Assembly (NCBI GenBank): GCA_030425925.1
Contig: JAUHZO010000007.1
Span: 62,001-126,000, forward strand
Origin: Alphaproteobacteria bacterium
GTDB lineage: Bacteria; Pseudomonadota; Alphaproteobacteria; Rhodobacterales; Rhodobacteraceae
Direction of reading: 5' to 3'
DNA: 64,000 nt
In this document: in pieces, positions 46,804 through 55,255 of the stretch
Layout of the letters: each line of letters opens with the position of its first letter
How positions within the stretch are numbered: position 1 is the stretch's first letter
Program-made: the position numbers and the translations under genes
Notes under the pieces: model-generated
What the model saw: only the letters and a program-made list of their open reading frames with translations
What the model was told of the DNA's origin: nothing
Database searches by the model: none

Positions 46804-46862
46804 AGGATGGGTGCACGCACCCATCCTACCCGTCCCGCAGGATGGGTGGTCCCCACCCATCC
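46804..46862. repeat. Pair of GGATGGGTG hairpins (REP-like)
   Basis: AGGATGGGTGC-AC-GCACCCATCCT (46804-46827) and GGATGGGTGG-TCC-CCACCCATCC (46840-46862) are two perfect hairpins with related arms 12 bp apart. They look like a REP/BIME-type pair and may end the frr transcript. They lie between the 71-bp repeats and the DUF3179 gene. Confidence 0.7.
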
Positions 46863-46947
46863 CCGCCGCCATCACGTCCGCGTGGGCCCGGGTAGGCAGG
46901 GCGGCGATCCGGGGGCATCCTTTGGCAGCACACAGAGGAGTTGTTCC

Positions 46948-47916
46948 ATGCGCCTGACCGTCCCCCTTCTTGTCGCCAGCCTGGCTCTTGCCGGTGCCGC
47001 CCTGGCCGAGCCGCGGTTCTGGAAGAACGAGTGGCCCGAGACCGATTTCTCCACCACCAGCCTGCCGAACTGGGTCGAGATCATCTCGGGCGGGCCGCCC
47101 AAGGATGGCATTCCGGCCCTGTCGGACCCGCAATTCCTGGATGTCGCTCAGGAAAGCCGGGTCGAACTGGTAGAGCCGGTGATCGCGGTCGAGATCGACG
47201 GCGCGCGCCCGCGCGCCTATCCCATCCGCTACCTGACCTGGCACGAGATCGTGAATGACACGGTGGGCGGCGTGCCGGTGGCGGTCACTTTCTGCCCCTT
47301 GTGCAACTCCGCCCTGACCTTCGACCGGCGGGTAAACGGCCGGGTGCTGAGCTTCGGCGTGTCCGGCAAGCTGCGCCATTCCGACATGATCATGTATGAC
47401 CGCGAGACCCAGAGCTGGTGGCAGCAGGCCATTGGCGAGGGCATCGTGGGCGAGATGACCGGGGTCGAGCTGCAGCAGCTGCCCAGCTGGATGGAAAGCT
47501 TCGGCGATTTCATCCGCCGCAATCCGGACGGTCTGGTGATGGCGGAACCGGCCTGGAACCGCCCCTACGGGCGCAATCCCTATCGCGGCTATGACAGTTC
47601 GCGCCGGCCGTTCCTTTACAACGGCGAGATGCCGCCGCACGGGATCGCGCCCCTGATGCGGGTGGTGCGCGTGGGGGATCGCGCCTGGCCGATGGACCGG
47701 CTGGCCGAGGCGGGCGAGATCACCGAGGCAGGGATCACCCTGTCCTGGCGGCCGGGCCAGGCTTCGGCGCTGGACAGCGACCGGATTGCGGCGGGGCGCG
47801 ATGTGGGCTCGGTCCGGGTCCGGGATGCCTCCGGCACCGATCTGCCACATGACGTGATGTTTGCCTTTGCCTTCCACGCCTTCTGGCCCGACGGGGCGTG
47901 GATGCTGGGCGGCTGA
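46948..47916 (+). CDS. DUF3179 domain secreted protein
   Basis: The 322-residue protein has a signal peptide (MRLTVPLLVASLALAGAALA) and a DUF3179 domain covering most of the mature chain. The family motif VTFCPLCNSALTFDRRVNG (about 113-131) contains a CxxC pair that may bind metal or a cofactor. RAYPIRYLTWHEIVNDTVGG is also typical. AGAGGAG precedes the ATG, and the upstream open frame runs through the REP-like hairpins. The biochemical role of the family is unknown. Confidence 0.85.
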   Translation: MRLTVPLLVASLALAGAALAEPRFWKNEWPETDFSTTSLPNWVEIISGGPPKDGIPALSDPQFLDVAQESRVELVEPVIAVEIDGARPRAYPIRYLTWHEIVNDTVGGVPVAVTFCPLCNSALTFDRRVNGRVLSFGVSGKLRHSDMIMYDRETQSWWQQAIGEGIVGEMTGVELQQLPSWMESFGDFIRRNPDGLVMAEPAWNRPYGRNPYRGYDSSRRPFLYNGEMPPHGIAPLMRVVRVGDRAWPMDRLAEAGEITEAGITLSWRPGQASALDSDRIAAGRDVGSVRVRDASGTDLPHDVMFAFAFHAFWPDGAWMLGG

Positions 47917-47927
47917 ACCGCGAAAGG

Positions 47928-48845
47928 TCAGGCCGCCTGCCTCTGCGGCAGGCGGCGGGCCAGCGGGGCCAGCACGCCCTGGTGCAGCCAGGTGCCGCCC
48001 AGCCTGTGCGGCACCGCGCCGGTGCCCAGCTTGAACCGGGCGAGGCCAGGTGCATTCCGGGTGTCCAGCGTGCCCAGATCCAGTTGCGTGTGCCCCTGTC
48101 CGGCAAGCCAGACCATCGCCGACCAGAGCGCCAGGTTCATCGCGTTGGACCTGCGCCCGGCGCCGGTGCTGTGACCGATCTGCCAGGTGGCCATGGGGCC
48201 GTGCCGCAGGATCACCGCGGCGGCCAGGGGCACGCCCTTGTCCGACACCTCGAACACCTGCACGGCGCGGGGATTGGCCGCCTCGAACGCCAGCGTAAAG
48301 GCCGGGGGCAGGGCGCGATAGCCGCGCTGTGCGGCCTGCGCCGATTCGGCCTGCAGCACCCAGTCCCCCGTCCGCGGCGGGCGGCGCTGCACGTCCAGGC
48401 CCGACCGTTCCGTGCGGCTCAGCCGGTTGCGCCATTTCTGGTGCAGCGCGGCGCGCATCGCAATCTCGGGCCCCAGCGGCAGCAGTGCCAGCGTGGCCGG
48501 CGTCATCACCGGCCAGAACCCGGCCCGCCGCAACGCGTCCGCCGACAATCCCTGCGCATTCAGCAAGAGCGGCCGGGCCCCGTGCCAGCGCCGGAAGCCG
48601 TGCAGCCAGTCCTGCAGCGTGTCGGGTTGCGCCGCCACCGGCCCGCGCGAGATCAGCTCCACCGCCCCCAGCAGCGGCAGGCGGCGCGACTGCACCTGCC
48701 AGCGCAGGCGTTCATCCGCGCCGCACACCCGCTTGATCACCCGCACCGGCAGGCCCAGAACCTCACAGGCGCGGGCGAATTCCGGCGATTGCGGCAGGGG
48801 CAGCGGCAAGGGCCGCGACAGGGGCAGCGACAGGGGCAGCGACAT
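47928..48845 (-). CDS. GNAT/FemAB-like acetyltransferase-fold protein
   Basis: The 305-residue protein resembles Acetyltransf_6 (FemAB-like GNAT) proteins: LHQKWRNRLSRTERSGLDVQ near the middle, AAAVILRHGPMATWQIGHS, and the C-terminal LDLGTLDTRNAPGLARFKLGTG-like block, which in relatives ends the second GNAT fold. The start is uncertain. ATGs at 48893 and 48875 would put a 13-bp inverted repeat inside the coding region, so 48845 is preferred, although its ribosome site is weak. The N-terminus is a Leu-Pro repeat encoded by short GGGGCAGCGACA-type repeats. The substrate is unknown. Confidence 0.65.
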   Translation of the reverse strand: MSLPLSLPLSRPLPLPLPQSPEFARACEVLGLPVRVIKRVCGADERLRWQVQSRRLPLLGAVELISRGPVAAQPDTLQDWLHGFRRWHGARPLLLNAQGLSADALRRAGFWPVMTPATLALLPLGPEIAMRAALHQKWRNRLSRTERSGLDVQRRPPRTGDWVLQAESAQAAQRGYRALPPAFTLAFEAANPRAVQVFEVSDKGVPLAAAVILRHGPMATWQIGHSTGAGRRSNAMNLALWSAMVWLAGQGHTQLDLGTLDTRNAPGLARFKLGTGAVPHRLGGTWLHQGVLAPLARRLPQRQAA

Positions 48846-48846
48846 G

Positions 48847-48889
48847 CCGCCATTAACCGAACCGCAAGTTTCCATGCGGTTAATGGCGG
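48847..48889. promoter_or_regulatory. 13-bp perfect inverted repeat at a divergent start region
   Basis: CCGCCATTAACCG (48847-48859) and CGGTTAATGGCGG (48877-48889) are separated by 17 bp, directly upstream of the preferred start of the GNAT-like gene and just before a small plus-strand ORF. It could be an operator for a dimeric regulator or an RNA hairpin sequestering the start. Confidence 0.55.
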
Positions 48890-48891
48890 TC

Positions 48892-49002
48892 ATGAAATGT
48901 CACGCCCCGCCCCCCCGTCCAACCCGCGCCGCCGCGGTCCTGCTGGCGACGCTGCTGTCGCTGCCCTTTGCCCTGCTGACGGTGCTGCAGTTGCTGCTGT
49001 AG
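48892..49002 (+). CDS. Possible 36-aa membrane peptide
   Basis: A short ORF encodes a basic, proline-rich N-terminus (KCHAPPPRPTRA) followed by a single hydrophobic helix (AAVLLATLLSLPFALLTVLQ). It begins next to the 13-bp inverted repeat and ends 9 bp from the converging tyrS stop. It has no clear ribosome site. It may be a real small membrane protein or chance. Confidence 0.35.
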   Translation: MKCHAPPPRPTRAAAVLLATLLSLPFALLTVLQLLL

Positions 49003-49010
49003 GGCGGGGT

Positions 49011-50267
49011 TTACCCCGCCGCCAGCTTGACCAGCGCGTGTCGCTTCTTGCCCGCACTCAGCTTGACCGGCGACGCCAGCGCGCCCGCGTCCAGCATCAG
49101 CCCCGCATCCGTCAGCGGCGCATCGTCGATGCGCGCGCCGTTCTCGGCGATCAGCCGCTTGGCCTCCTTGCCGGACCTGGCCAGCCCCGCCTTGACGATC
49201 ACCTGCACGATGGACATGCCCTCACCCAGATCGTCCGGCGTCAGCTCCAGCGTCGGCAGATCGTCCCCCACACCGCCCTTCTCGAACACCTCGCGCGCCG
49301 TGGCCTCTGCCGCCGCCGCCGCCTCGGCCCCGTGGCACAGCGTGGTCACCGCGTTCGCCAGCACGATCTTCGCGTCGTTGATCTCCGAGCCCGCCAGCGC
49401 GCCCAGCCGGTCGCATTCCGCCACCTCGATCTCGGTATAAAGCTTCAGGAAGCGGCCCACATCCGCATCGGTCGTGTTGCGCCAGAACTGCCAGAATTCG
49501 TAGGGCGACCGCATGTCGGCATTCAGCCAGACCGCGCCATCCGCCGACTTGCCCATCTTGCGCCCGTCCGAGGTGGTCAGCAGCGGCGAGGTCAGGCCAA
49601 AGATCTCGTGATCCAGCACCCGGCGCGTCAGGTCGATGCCGTTGACGATGTTGCCCCACTGGTCCGACCCGCCCATCTGCAACAGACAGCCATAGCGGCG
49701 GTTCAGCTCCAGAAAGTCATAGGCCTGCAGGATCATGTAGTTGAATTCGAGAAAGCTCAGCGACTGCTCGCGGTCCAGCCGCGACTTCACCGATTCGAAC
49801 GACAGCATCCGGTTCACGCTGAAATGGCGGCCGATATCGCGCAGGAAGTCGAGATAGTTCAGCCCGTCCAGCCATTCCGCGTTGTTCAGCATCAAGGCCC
49901 CCGAAGGCCCGTCGCCATAATCGATGTATTTCGCAAAGACCTGCTGGATGCCCGCGATGTTGGCGTCGATATCCCCAGCACTCAGCAGCGGGCGCTCGTC
50001 GGCGCGAAAGCTGGGATCGCCCACCTTGGTGGTGCCGCCGCCCATCAGCGTGATCGGCTTGTGGCCGGTCTTCTGCAGCCAGCGCAGCATCATGATCTGG
50101 ATCAGGCTGCCCACATGCAGCGATCTTGCCGTGGCGTCAAAGCCGATATAGCCCGGCACCACACCCTGCGACAACGCCTCGTCAAGGCCCTGGTAATCGG
50201 TGCAATCGGCCAGAAAGCCGCGCGCCATCATTACATGCATGAAGTCCGATTTGGGATGGTAGGTCAT
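49011..50267 (-). CDS. tyrS: Tyrosyl-tRNA synthetase
   Basis: The 418-residue class I synthetase charges tRNA-Tyr. Its motifs are HIGH-like HVGS at 51-54, GGSDQWGN for tyrosine recognition, and KMGKS in [12 protein letters not shown]-terminal S4 RNA-binding domain (about 350-415; [20 protein letters not shown]) completes it. The ATG at 50267 has GAGG 7 nt before it; a GTG four codons upstream is less likely. It is divergent from anmK. Confidence 0.96.
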   Translation of the reverse strand: MTYHPKSDFMHVMMARGFLADCTDYQGLDEALSQGVVPGYIGFDATARSLHVGSLIQIMMLRWLQKTGHKPITLMGGGTTKVGDPSFRADERPLLSAGDIDANIAGIQQVFAKYIDYGDGPSGALMLNNAEWLDGLNYLDFLRDIGRHFSVNRMLSFESVKSRLDREQSLSFLEFNYMILQAYDFLELNRRYGCLLQMGGSDQWGNIVNGIDLTRRVLDHEIFGLTSPLLTTSDGRKMGKSADGAVWLNADMRSPYEFWQFWRNTTDADVGRFLKLYTEIEVAECDRLGALAGSEINDAKIVLANAVTTLCHGAEAAAAAEATAREVFEKGGVGDDLPTLELTPDDLGEGMSIVQVIVKAGLARSGKEAKRLIAENGARIDDAPLTDAGLMLDAGALASPVKLSAGKKRHALVKLAAG

Positions 50268-50320
50268 GGGGTGCCTCACATATACTTGCGGTCCGACCTA
50301 TAAGAACAAGAGGGGCGAAG

Positions 50321-51424
50321 GTGAAGGGCAAGTTGCAGGGGCCGGTCCGGGCGCTGGGGGCGATGTCGGGCACGTCGCTCGACGGGGTGGATGCCGCCCT
50401 GCTCACAACCGACGGCGAGTCGATCCTCGACATCGGACGCAGCGCTTACCGCCCGTATACCCAGGCCGAGCGCGCGGTGCTCAAGGCGGCCCTCGGGCGC
50501 TGGCAGGACGACGATTGCACCGCCGCGCTGGATGTGATCCAGTGCGCGCATCTGGAGCTTCTGTCGGACTTACCCGAAGCCGAGATCGTGGGCTTTCACG
50601 GCCAGACCCTGGCGCATGACCCGCGCGGCCGCGGCACGCACCAGCTGGGGGACGGCGCGGCGCTGGCCGAAGCGCTGGGGCGGACCGTGGTGTGGGATTT
50701 CCGCTCTGCCGACGTGGCGTTGGGGGGCGAAGGCGCGCCGCTCGCGCCGTTCTTCCACTTCGCCTGCGCGCGCTGGATCGGGGCCGACCTCCCGCTCGCC
50801 GTCCTGAACCTCGGCGGCGTCGGCAACCTGACCTGGGTCGACCCGCGCGCGCCCGCACCGCAGGCAGAGGGCGCGCTCCTGGCCTTCGACACCGGGCCCG
50901 CCAATGCGCCGATCAACGACCTGGTGGCAACGCGCCGCGGGCTCGACTGCGACCGCGACGGCCGGCTCGCCCGGCAGGGCCGGGTCGAGGAGGGCGCGCT
51001 GGAGCTGTTCCTGGCGGAAGGCTACTTTGCCCGCATGCCGCCCAAATCGCTCGACCGCGACGATTTCGCCCTGATGCTCGACCTGGTGCGCGAATTGTCC
51101 GACGCCGATGCCGCGGCAACCATGACCGCCATGGCGGCGGCCGCGGTGATGCAGGGCATGATCCACTGCCCGCATCCGCCGGAGCGCGTCCTCGTCACCG
51201 GCGGCGGGCGCAAGAACCCGGTCATGATGCAGATGCTGGCCGCCGGGCTCGACTGCCCGGTCCGGCCGGTCGAGGATGCGGGCCTCGACGGCGACATGCT
51301 CGAGGCGCAGGCCTTCGCCTATCTCGCCGTGCGCGTCGCCCGCGGCCTGCCCACCTCCGCCCCGGGCACCACCGGGGTGCCCGCGCCCGTGGGCGGTGGC
51401 CAGATCAGCCGCCCCCACGCATGA
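50321..51424 (+). CDS. anmK: Anhydro-N-acetylmuramic acid kinase
   Basis: The 367-residue sugar kinase of the peptidoglycan recycling route converts 1,6-anhydroMurNAc, a lytic transglycosylase product, to MurNAc-6-phosphate. The N-terminal phosphate loop [15 protein letters not shown] lies at about 12-26, with [32 protein letters not shown] and [11 protein letters not shown] further on. The start is GTG (50321) with AGGGG upstream. It fits functionally with the two transglycosylases in the window. Confidence 0.95.
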   Translation: MKGKLQGPVRALGAMSGTSLDGVDAALLTTDGESILDIGRSAYRPYTQAERAVLKAALGRWQDDDCTAALDVIQCAHLELLSDLPEAEIVGFHGQTLAHDPRGRGTHQLGDGAALAEALGRTVVWDFRSADVALGGEGAPLAPFFHFACARWIGADLPLAVLNLGGVGNLTWVDPRAPAPQAEGALLAFDTGPANAPINDLVATRRGLDCDRDGRLARQGRVEEGALELFLAEGYFARMPPKSLDRDDFALMLDLVRELSDADAAATMTAMAAAAVMQGMIHCPHPPERVLVTGGGRKNPVMMQMLAAGLDCPVRPVEDAGLDGDMLEAQAFAYLAVRVARGLPTSAPGTTGVPAPVGGGQISRPHA

Positions 51425-51512
51425 CCCTGCGGACCGTCGCCCGGCGCGCCTCGCGGGACAAACCCGCGACACCGCCCCGCCCGTCGTCCCGCTTCCCAAG
51501 AACCTGTTCAGG

Positions 51513-51583
51513 ATTTCTTCTTGGTCGAAATACCCCCGGGGTTTGGGGCAGCGCCCCAACGGGGGTTTGGGGGTGAAACCCCC
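51513..51583 (+). repeat. AAATAC-core element with hairpins, copy 5
   Basis: TTTCTTCTTGG...AAATACCCCC is followed by TTGGGGC-AGC-GCCCCAA (51543-51559) and GGGGGTTT/AAACCCCC (51561-51583). It is the largest copy of the family and lies after anmK, facing moaA. It may terminate the anmK transcript. Confidence 0.6.
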
Positions 51584-51688
51584 AAGAGGCAATGCGCGCC
51601 GCAGGCTCTCCTTTCGGCAGCAGCCGTCTGCCTGAAAGCTTGCCCGAAACGCCGGCCCGAAACGCCAATAAAATCCCGAAGCCGCGCC

Positions 51689-52696
51689 TCAGCCGCCGGT
51701 ATGGCTCATGTGTCGCGACACGCGCCCGTCCACCGTCTGGCGCGAATAGTCGAAATCATGCCCCCTGGGCTTCAGCGCGATCGCGGCACGGATCGCCTCT
51801 TCCAGCGGCCTGTCATCGCCGGGGAAATTGCGCAGCGCCGCGCGCAGGTCGGCATTGTCCTCCTGGCCCAGGCACATGAACAGCTCGCCCGTGCAGGTCA
51901 GCCGCACGCGGTTGCAGCTTTCGCAGAAATTATGCGTGAGCGGCGTGATGAAGCCGATCTTCTGCCCGGTCTCCTCCAGCCGCACATAGCGCGCGGGCCC
52001 GCCGGTGCGCTCGGGCAGGTCGGTCAGCGTATAGCGCTCCGCCAGCCGCGCGCGCAGGTCCGACAGTTTCCAGTACTGCCCCAGCCGCGATTCGTTGCCG
52101 ATATCGCCCATGGGCATGACCTCGATCCAGGTCAGGTCCATGTCGCGGGACGCGCACCATTCGGCCATGGCAAAGAGCTCGTCCTCGTTGAACCCTTTCA
52201 ACGCAACCGCGTTGATCTTGATCCGCAGACCTGCACGCTGCGCCGCGTCGATGCCCTTGAGCACCTGCGGCAGGCGCCCCCAGCGGGTGATGTCGGCGAA
52301 TTTCGTCTCGTCCAGCGTGTCGAGCGACACATTCACCCGGCGCACACCGGCGGAAAAAAGATCGTCTGCAAACCGCTCCAGCTGCGAGCCGTTGGTGGTC
52401 AGCGTCAGCTCCTTCAGCGCGCCGGAGTCCAGATGCCGCGTCATGGCCCGGAAAAAGGTCAGGATGTCGCGCCGCACCAGCGGCTCGCCGCCGGTGATGC
52501 GCAGCTTTTCCACGCCCAGCCGGACAAAGGTGGAACACATGCGGTCCAGCTCTTCCAGCGTCAGAAGCTCTTTCTTGGGCAGAAAGGTCATGCTCTCGGA
52601 CATGCAGTACACGCAGCGGAAATCGCAGCGGTCGGTCACCGAGACTCGCAGATACGAGATGGGGCGCAGGAACGGGTCGATCAATGGAGCTGTCAT
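51689..52696 (-). CDS. moaA: GTP 3',8-cyclase MoaA
   Basis: The 335-residue radical SAM enzyme starts molybdenum cofactor synthesis from GTP. The N-terminal cluster motif CDFRCVYC (C24, C28, C31) binds SAM. The C-terminal cysteines in [14 protein letters not shown] bind the second [4Fe-4S] cluster, and the protein ends in the conserved GG (SHTGG). The ATG at 52696 gives the standard N-terminus [17 protein letters not shown], though its ribosome site (TAGG) is weak. No other moa gene is adjacent. It is divergent from the lipoprotein gene. Confidence 0.95.
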   Translation of the reverse strand: MTAPLIDPFLRPISYLRVSVTDRCDFRCVYCMSESMTFLPKKELLTLEELDRMCSTFVRLGVEKLRITGGEPLVRRDILTFFRAMTRHLDSGALKELTLTTNGSQLERFADDLFSAGVRRVNVSLDTLDETKFADITRWGRLPQVLKGIDAAQRAGLRIKINAVALKGFNEDELFAMAEWCASRDMDLTWIEVMPMGDIGNESRLGQYWKLSDLRARLAERYTLTDLPERTGGPARYVRLEETGQKIGFITPLTHNFCESCNRVRLTCTGELFMCLGQEDNADLRAALRNFPGDDRPLEEAIRAAIALKPRGHDFDYSRQTVDGRVSRHMSHTGG

Positions 52697-52782
52697 GACG
52701 GAAAACCTAGCCATCGGCGGGGAATTGAGCAAGAGTGCGCGCGGAATTGTCAGGCCGGTGCAGGGGGCATAGGGTGCGCATC

Positions 52783-53304
52783 ATGAGAGCTTGTCTGTCC
52801 ATCTGCGCCGCGGCCTGTCTTGCCGCCTGTGCAAACCTGCCGCTGGCCCCAAAGCCGCAGGCCCCCGAACCGGTGGCCGCGGCCAGCAGCGACATGACCC
52901 GCCCGCAGGCCCGCCCCGACACGCTGGACACGACGGCGCGGCCCGCGCCGCCGCCGCCGCCGCCGCAGGCGCGCACGGCAGAGCAGTTCGACACCACCAC
53001 CGCCGCAGAACGGGCCGAGGCCGCCAGCGCGCCCGAGGAACCGGCGGGCGAGCGCAGGCTGGGGCAGACCGTGGCCAGCCTGGGCGATGTGGCCAGGCCC
53101 GGCTTCTGGCTGGAAACGCCGCTGGTCTCGACCGCCACCACCGGCCGCGTGGTCTATCCCGCCACCGGCAAGTCGGCGCAGGTCGACCTGATTCCCATCG
53201 ACGGGCCACCCACGGCGGGCAGCCGCATCTCGCTGGCGGCGATGCGCCTGATCGAGGCCCCGCTGACCGATCTGCCGACCATCGACGTGTTTACCGGAGG
53301 CTGA
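52783..53304 (+). CDS. Proline-rich lipoprotein
   Basis: The 173-residue protein has a lipoprotein signal, with lipobox LAAC and acylated C16 (MRACLSICAAACLAAC). A low-complexity linker with seven prolines in a row follows, then a compact C-terminal region (LGQTVASLGDVARPGFWLET...) similar to small roseobacter lipoproteins often labelled dehydratase-like without evidence. AGGGTG precedes the ATG. It is in the same reading frame as the DUF4344 gene, separated only by its TGA and one codon. Function is unknown. Confidence 0.8.
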   Translation: MRACLSICAAACLAACANLPLAPKPQAPEPVAAASSDMTRPQARPDTLDTTARPAPPPPPPQARTAEQFDTTTAAERAEAASAPEEPAGERRLGQTVASLGDVARPGFWLETPLVSTATTGRVVYPATGKSAQVDLIPIDGPPTAGSRISLAAMRLIEAPLTDLPTIDVFTGG

Positions 53305-53307
53305 GCC

Positions 53308-54039
53308 ATTCGGGCATTGCGGTTTGGACTGGCGCTGGCGTTTCTGGCGGGCAGCGCGCAGGCGGACGAGGCCGAAGATGCCTTTGTGCACGCCAACGTG
53401 CTGGCCATTTTCTACCACGAATTGGGTCATGCCGTGATCGACCTCGAAGAGGTGCCGATCTTTGGCCAGGAAGAGGATGCGGCGGACGTGTTCTCGATCT
53501 TCCTGATCGACGCGCTTTATGACGAGGACACCGCGCTGGACCTCGCTTATGACGCGGCCTCGGGCCTCTGGGGCGAGGTGGTCCTGCGCGAACGGGACGG
53601 CGGCGGCATCGCCTGGTGGGACGTGCACGGCCCGGACGAACAGCGCTTCTACAACACCGTCTGCCTGTTCTACGGGGCCGATCCGGACGGGCGCGAGGAA
53701 TTTGCGCTGGACATGGACCTGCCCGAGGACCGCGCGGTGACCTGCGAAGAAGAATACGACCTTGCCAGCACCAGCTGGGGCGCGGTGCTGGACCGGTTGC
53801 AGACCCCCGGCGGCGCGCTGACCGAATTCGTGCCCGGCCCCGACAGCCTTGCCAACGAGGTGCTCGCCGAAGAAGTGGCCTGGATCAACGACACCCTGTC
53901 GTTTTCCGCGCCGCTGACCGTGCGACTGGACAGGTGCGGCGAGGCCAACGCGTTTTACGATCCCGAGCGGTCCGAGATCGTGGTCTGCACCGAGTTCGAG
54001 CCCGACCTGCGCGAGATGTACCGCAGTTTCGACGCGTGA
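53308..54039 (+). CDS. DUF4344 putative metallopeptidase, candidate ATT start
   Basis: The protein is about 243 residues, exported (FGLALAFLAGSAQAD), with a zinc-protease motif HELGH in FYHELGHAVIDLEEVPIFGQ and acidic ligands downstream (EEDAADVF), typical of DUF4344. No ATG or GTG lies in the right place. GGAGG at 53296-53300 is 7 nt before ATT (53308), whereas the first TTG (53317) is 16 nt away. The start is given at the ATT for that reason, and TTG remains the alternative. It ends base-to-base with the DNA-repair gene on the other strand. The substrate is unknown. Confidence 0.75.
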   Translation: MRALRFGLALAFLAGSAQADEAEDAFVHANVLAIFYHELGHAVIDLEEVPIFGQEEDAADVFSIFLIDALYDEDTALDLAYDAASGLWGEVVLRERDGGGIAWWDVHGPDEQRFYNTVCLFYGADPDGREEFALDMDLPEDRAVTCEEEYDLASTSWGAVLDRLQTPGGALTEFVPGPDSLANEVLAEEVAWINDTLSFSAPLTVRLDRCGEANAFYDPERSEIVVCTEFEPDLREMYRSFDA

Positions 54040-54714
54040 TCACAGGTACTTGCCCGCCTCCTTGCGGGCAAACCCCTTCATCCGCGCACCATGCGCCGCG
54101 AGGAAAGACCGGACGCGGGCAGGGTCGTGTTTCGACAGGTCGCGCAGCCACCAGGCGATGGCCTTCTGGATGAACCATTCCGGATCGTCCACATAGCCCG
54201 CCGCCCAGCCGAGGATCCGGTCGCGCGCGGAAAGCTCTGCCTCGCTGGGGAAGTTCTGCCTGGTCCAGGGCAGGGTCATCACCAGCGCGGCACGCCGGGT
54301 CCAGAGATGCGGGCTTTGCGTCCAGCTCTCGACGATGTCCAGCCGGGCCGGATCGGCCACCAGCCGCCGGCCCCCGGCGGACGCGGCGTGATCGGCAATG
54401 GCCCAGCTGTCGAACTCCGGCACCCAGCTGCGGATCAAGGCCCAGGCGGCGGCGTCGGGGCGCAGCCGCGCCTGGGTCAGCAGCTTGGCCGCGGCGAGCC
54501 GCGCCTCGAAGATGTCGGTGCGCCACAGCGCCTCGGCCAGCGCCACCCGCTCTGCCACGTCGAGCGTGCTGCGCCATGCCTTGGTCAGGTCGTTCACCGC
54601 CGGGTTCGGCACACCGAGGTATTCGCGGGGCACCTTGTGATAGGCGGCCATCTGGGCGCCCCGACCGGGCTCTGCCGCGGCTTTCAGCGCGGCAAGCGCG
54701 GCCTCAGGCGTCAT
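54040..54714 (-). CDS. DNA alkylation repair protein (AlkD/HEAT-repeat type)
   Basis: The 224-residue protein is an all-helical HEAT-like repeat fold related to AlkD glycosylases, which remove bulky or charged alkylated bases. Typical segments are VPREYLGVPNPAVNDLTKAW, the middle FDSWAIADHAA and the C-terminal DPEWFIQKAIAWWLRDLSKHDP. The ATG at 54714 falls inside the end of the PPOX gene, overlapping it by 11 bp. It ends the glmU-glmS-PPOX operon. Whether it is a true glycosylase is not shown. Confidence 0.85.
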   Translation of the reverse strand: MTPEAALAALKAAAEPGRGAQMAAYHKVPREYLGVPNPAVNDLTKAWRSTLDVAERVALAEALWRTDIFEARLAAAKLLTQARLRPDAAAWALIRSWVPEFDSWAIADHAASAGGRRLVADPARLDIVESWTQSPHLWTRRAALVMTLPWTRQNFPSEAELSARDRILGWAAGYVDDPEWFIQKAIAWWLRDLSKHDPARVRSFLAAHGARMKGFARKEAGKYL

Positions 54715-55252
54715 CGCCCGGACGGGTCGGCAGGCCGTCGATGGTGCGCGCATTGGTCTCGCGCCAGTAGCGTTCGATCCCGTCCGGGCCCTTGTCCTCG
54801 GTCCAGCGTGTCAGCACGTCACGTTCGGCTTCGTAGCTGTAGAACGGCACGGCATAGCCGCAGGATGTCTGAACCAGGTCCACCGTCATGTCATAGACCT
54901 GGCGCGCGCCGGGATGGGGCGGGAAATGCGCGTTGAGCCCGGCAAATTCCACCTCGTCGGCATGGGACACCGCGGCGCTGCCATAGGCGCGCAGGATCAG
55001 CGGGCGGGTGTCAAAGGAACACCACATCAGCGTCATGCGGTTGACGCGGGCGATGTGGCCCGCGGTTTCATTGCCAGACCCGGTCAGGTTGCGCCACAGG
55101 ATGCGGTTTGGCCCCAACACGCGCAGGCTGTCCATGCCCTTGGGCGAGACGTTGACCCGCCCGGTGTCCGCCGCGCTGCCCACGAAGAAGATGTGCTGCG
55201 CCGTGATGAAGCGGGTGTGATCGTCGGTCAGGGCGTCGAACTGCTTGGCCAA
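54704..55252 (-). CDS. Pyridoxamine-phosphate-oxidase-family flavoprotein (PPOX fold), TTG start
   Basis: The 182-residue split-barrel flavin-binding protein has an N-terminal FFVGSAADTGRVNVSPKGMD typical of the PPOX domain. The start codon is TTG (55250-55252), 6 nt after GGAG and 3 bp after the glmS stop; MAKQFDAL fits the family start. PdxH activity is not implied, since such proteins act on varied substrates. It lies within the glmU-glmS-PPOX-DNA-repair operon. Confidence 0.85.
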   Translation of the reverse strand: MAKQFDALTDDHTRFITAQHIFFVGSAADTGRVNVSPKGMDSLRVLGPNRILWRNLTGSGNETAGHIARVNRMTLMWCSFDTRPLILRAYGSAAVSHADEVEFAGLNAHFPPHPGARQVYDMTVDLVQTSCGYAVPFYSYEAERDVLTRWTEDKGPDGIERYWRETNARTIDGLPTRPGDDA

Positions 55253-55255
55253 GGC

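Noticed and set aside
45766-48435. An 889-codon minus-strand frame across frr, the 71-bp repeats and the DUF3179 gene
   Set aside because: It is antisense to well-supported genes, and its apparent protein repeats come from the 71-bp DNA repeat read through.
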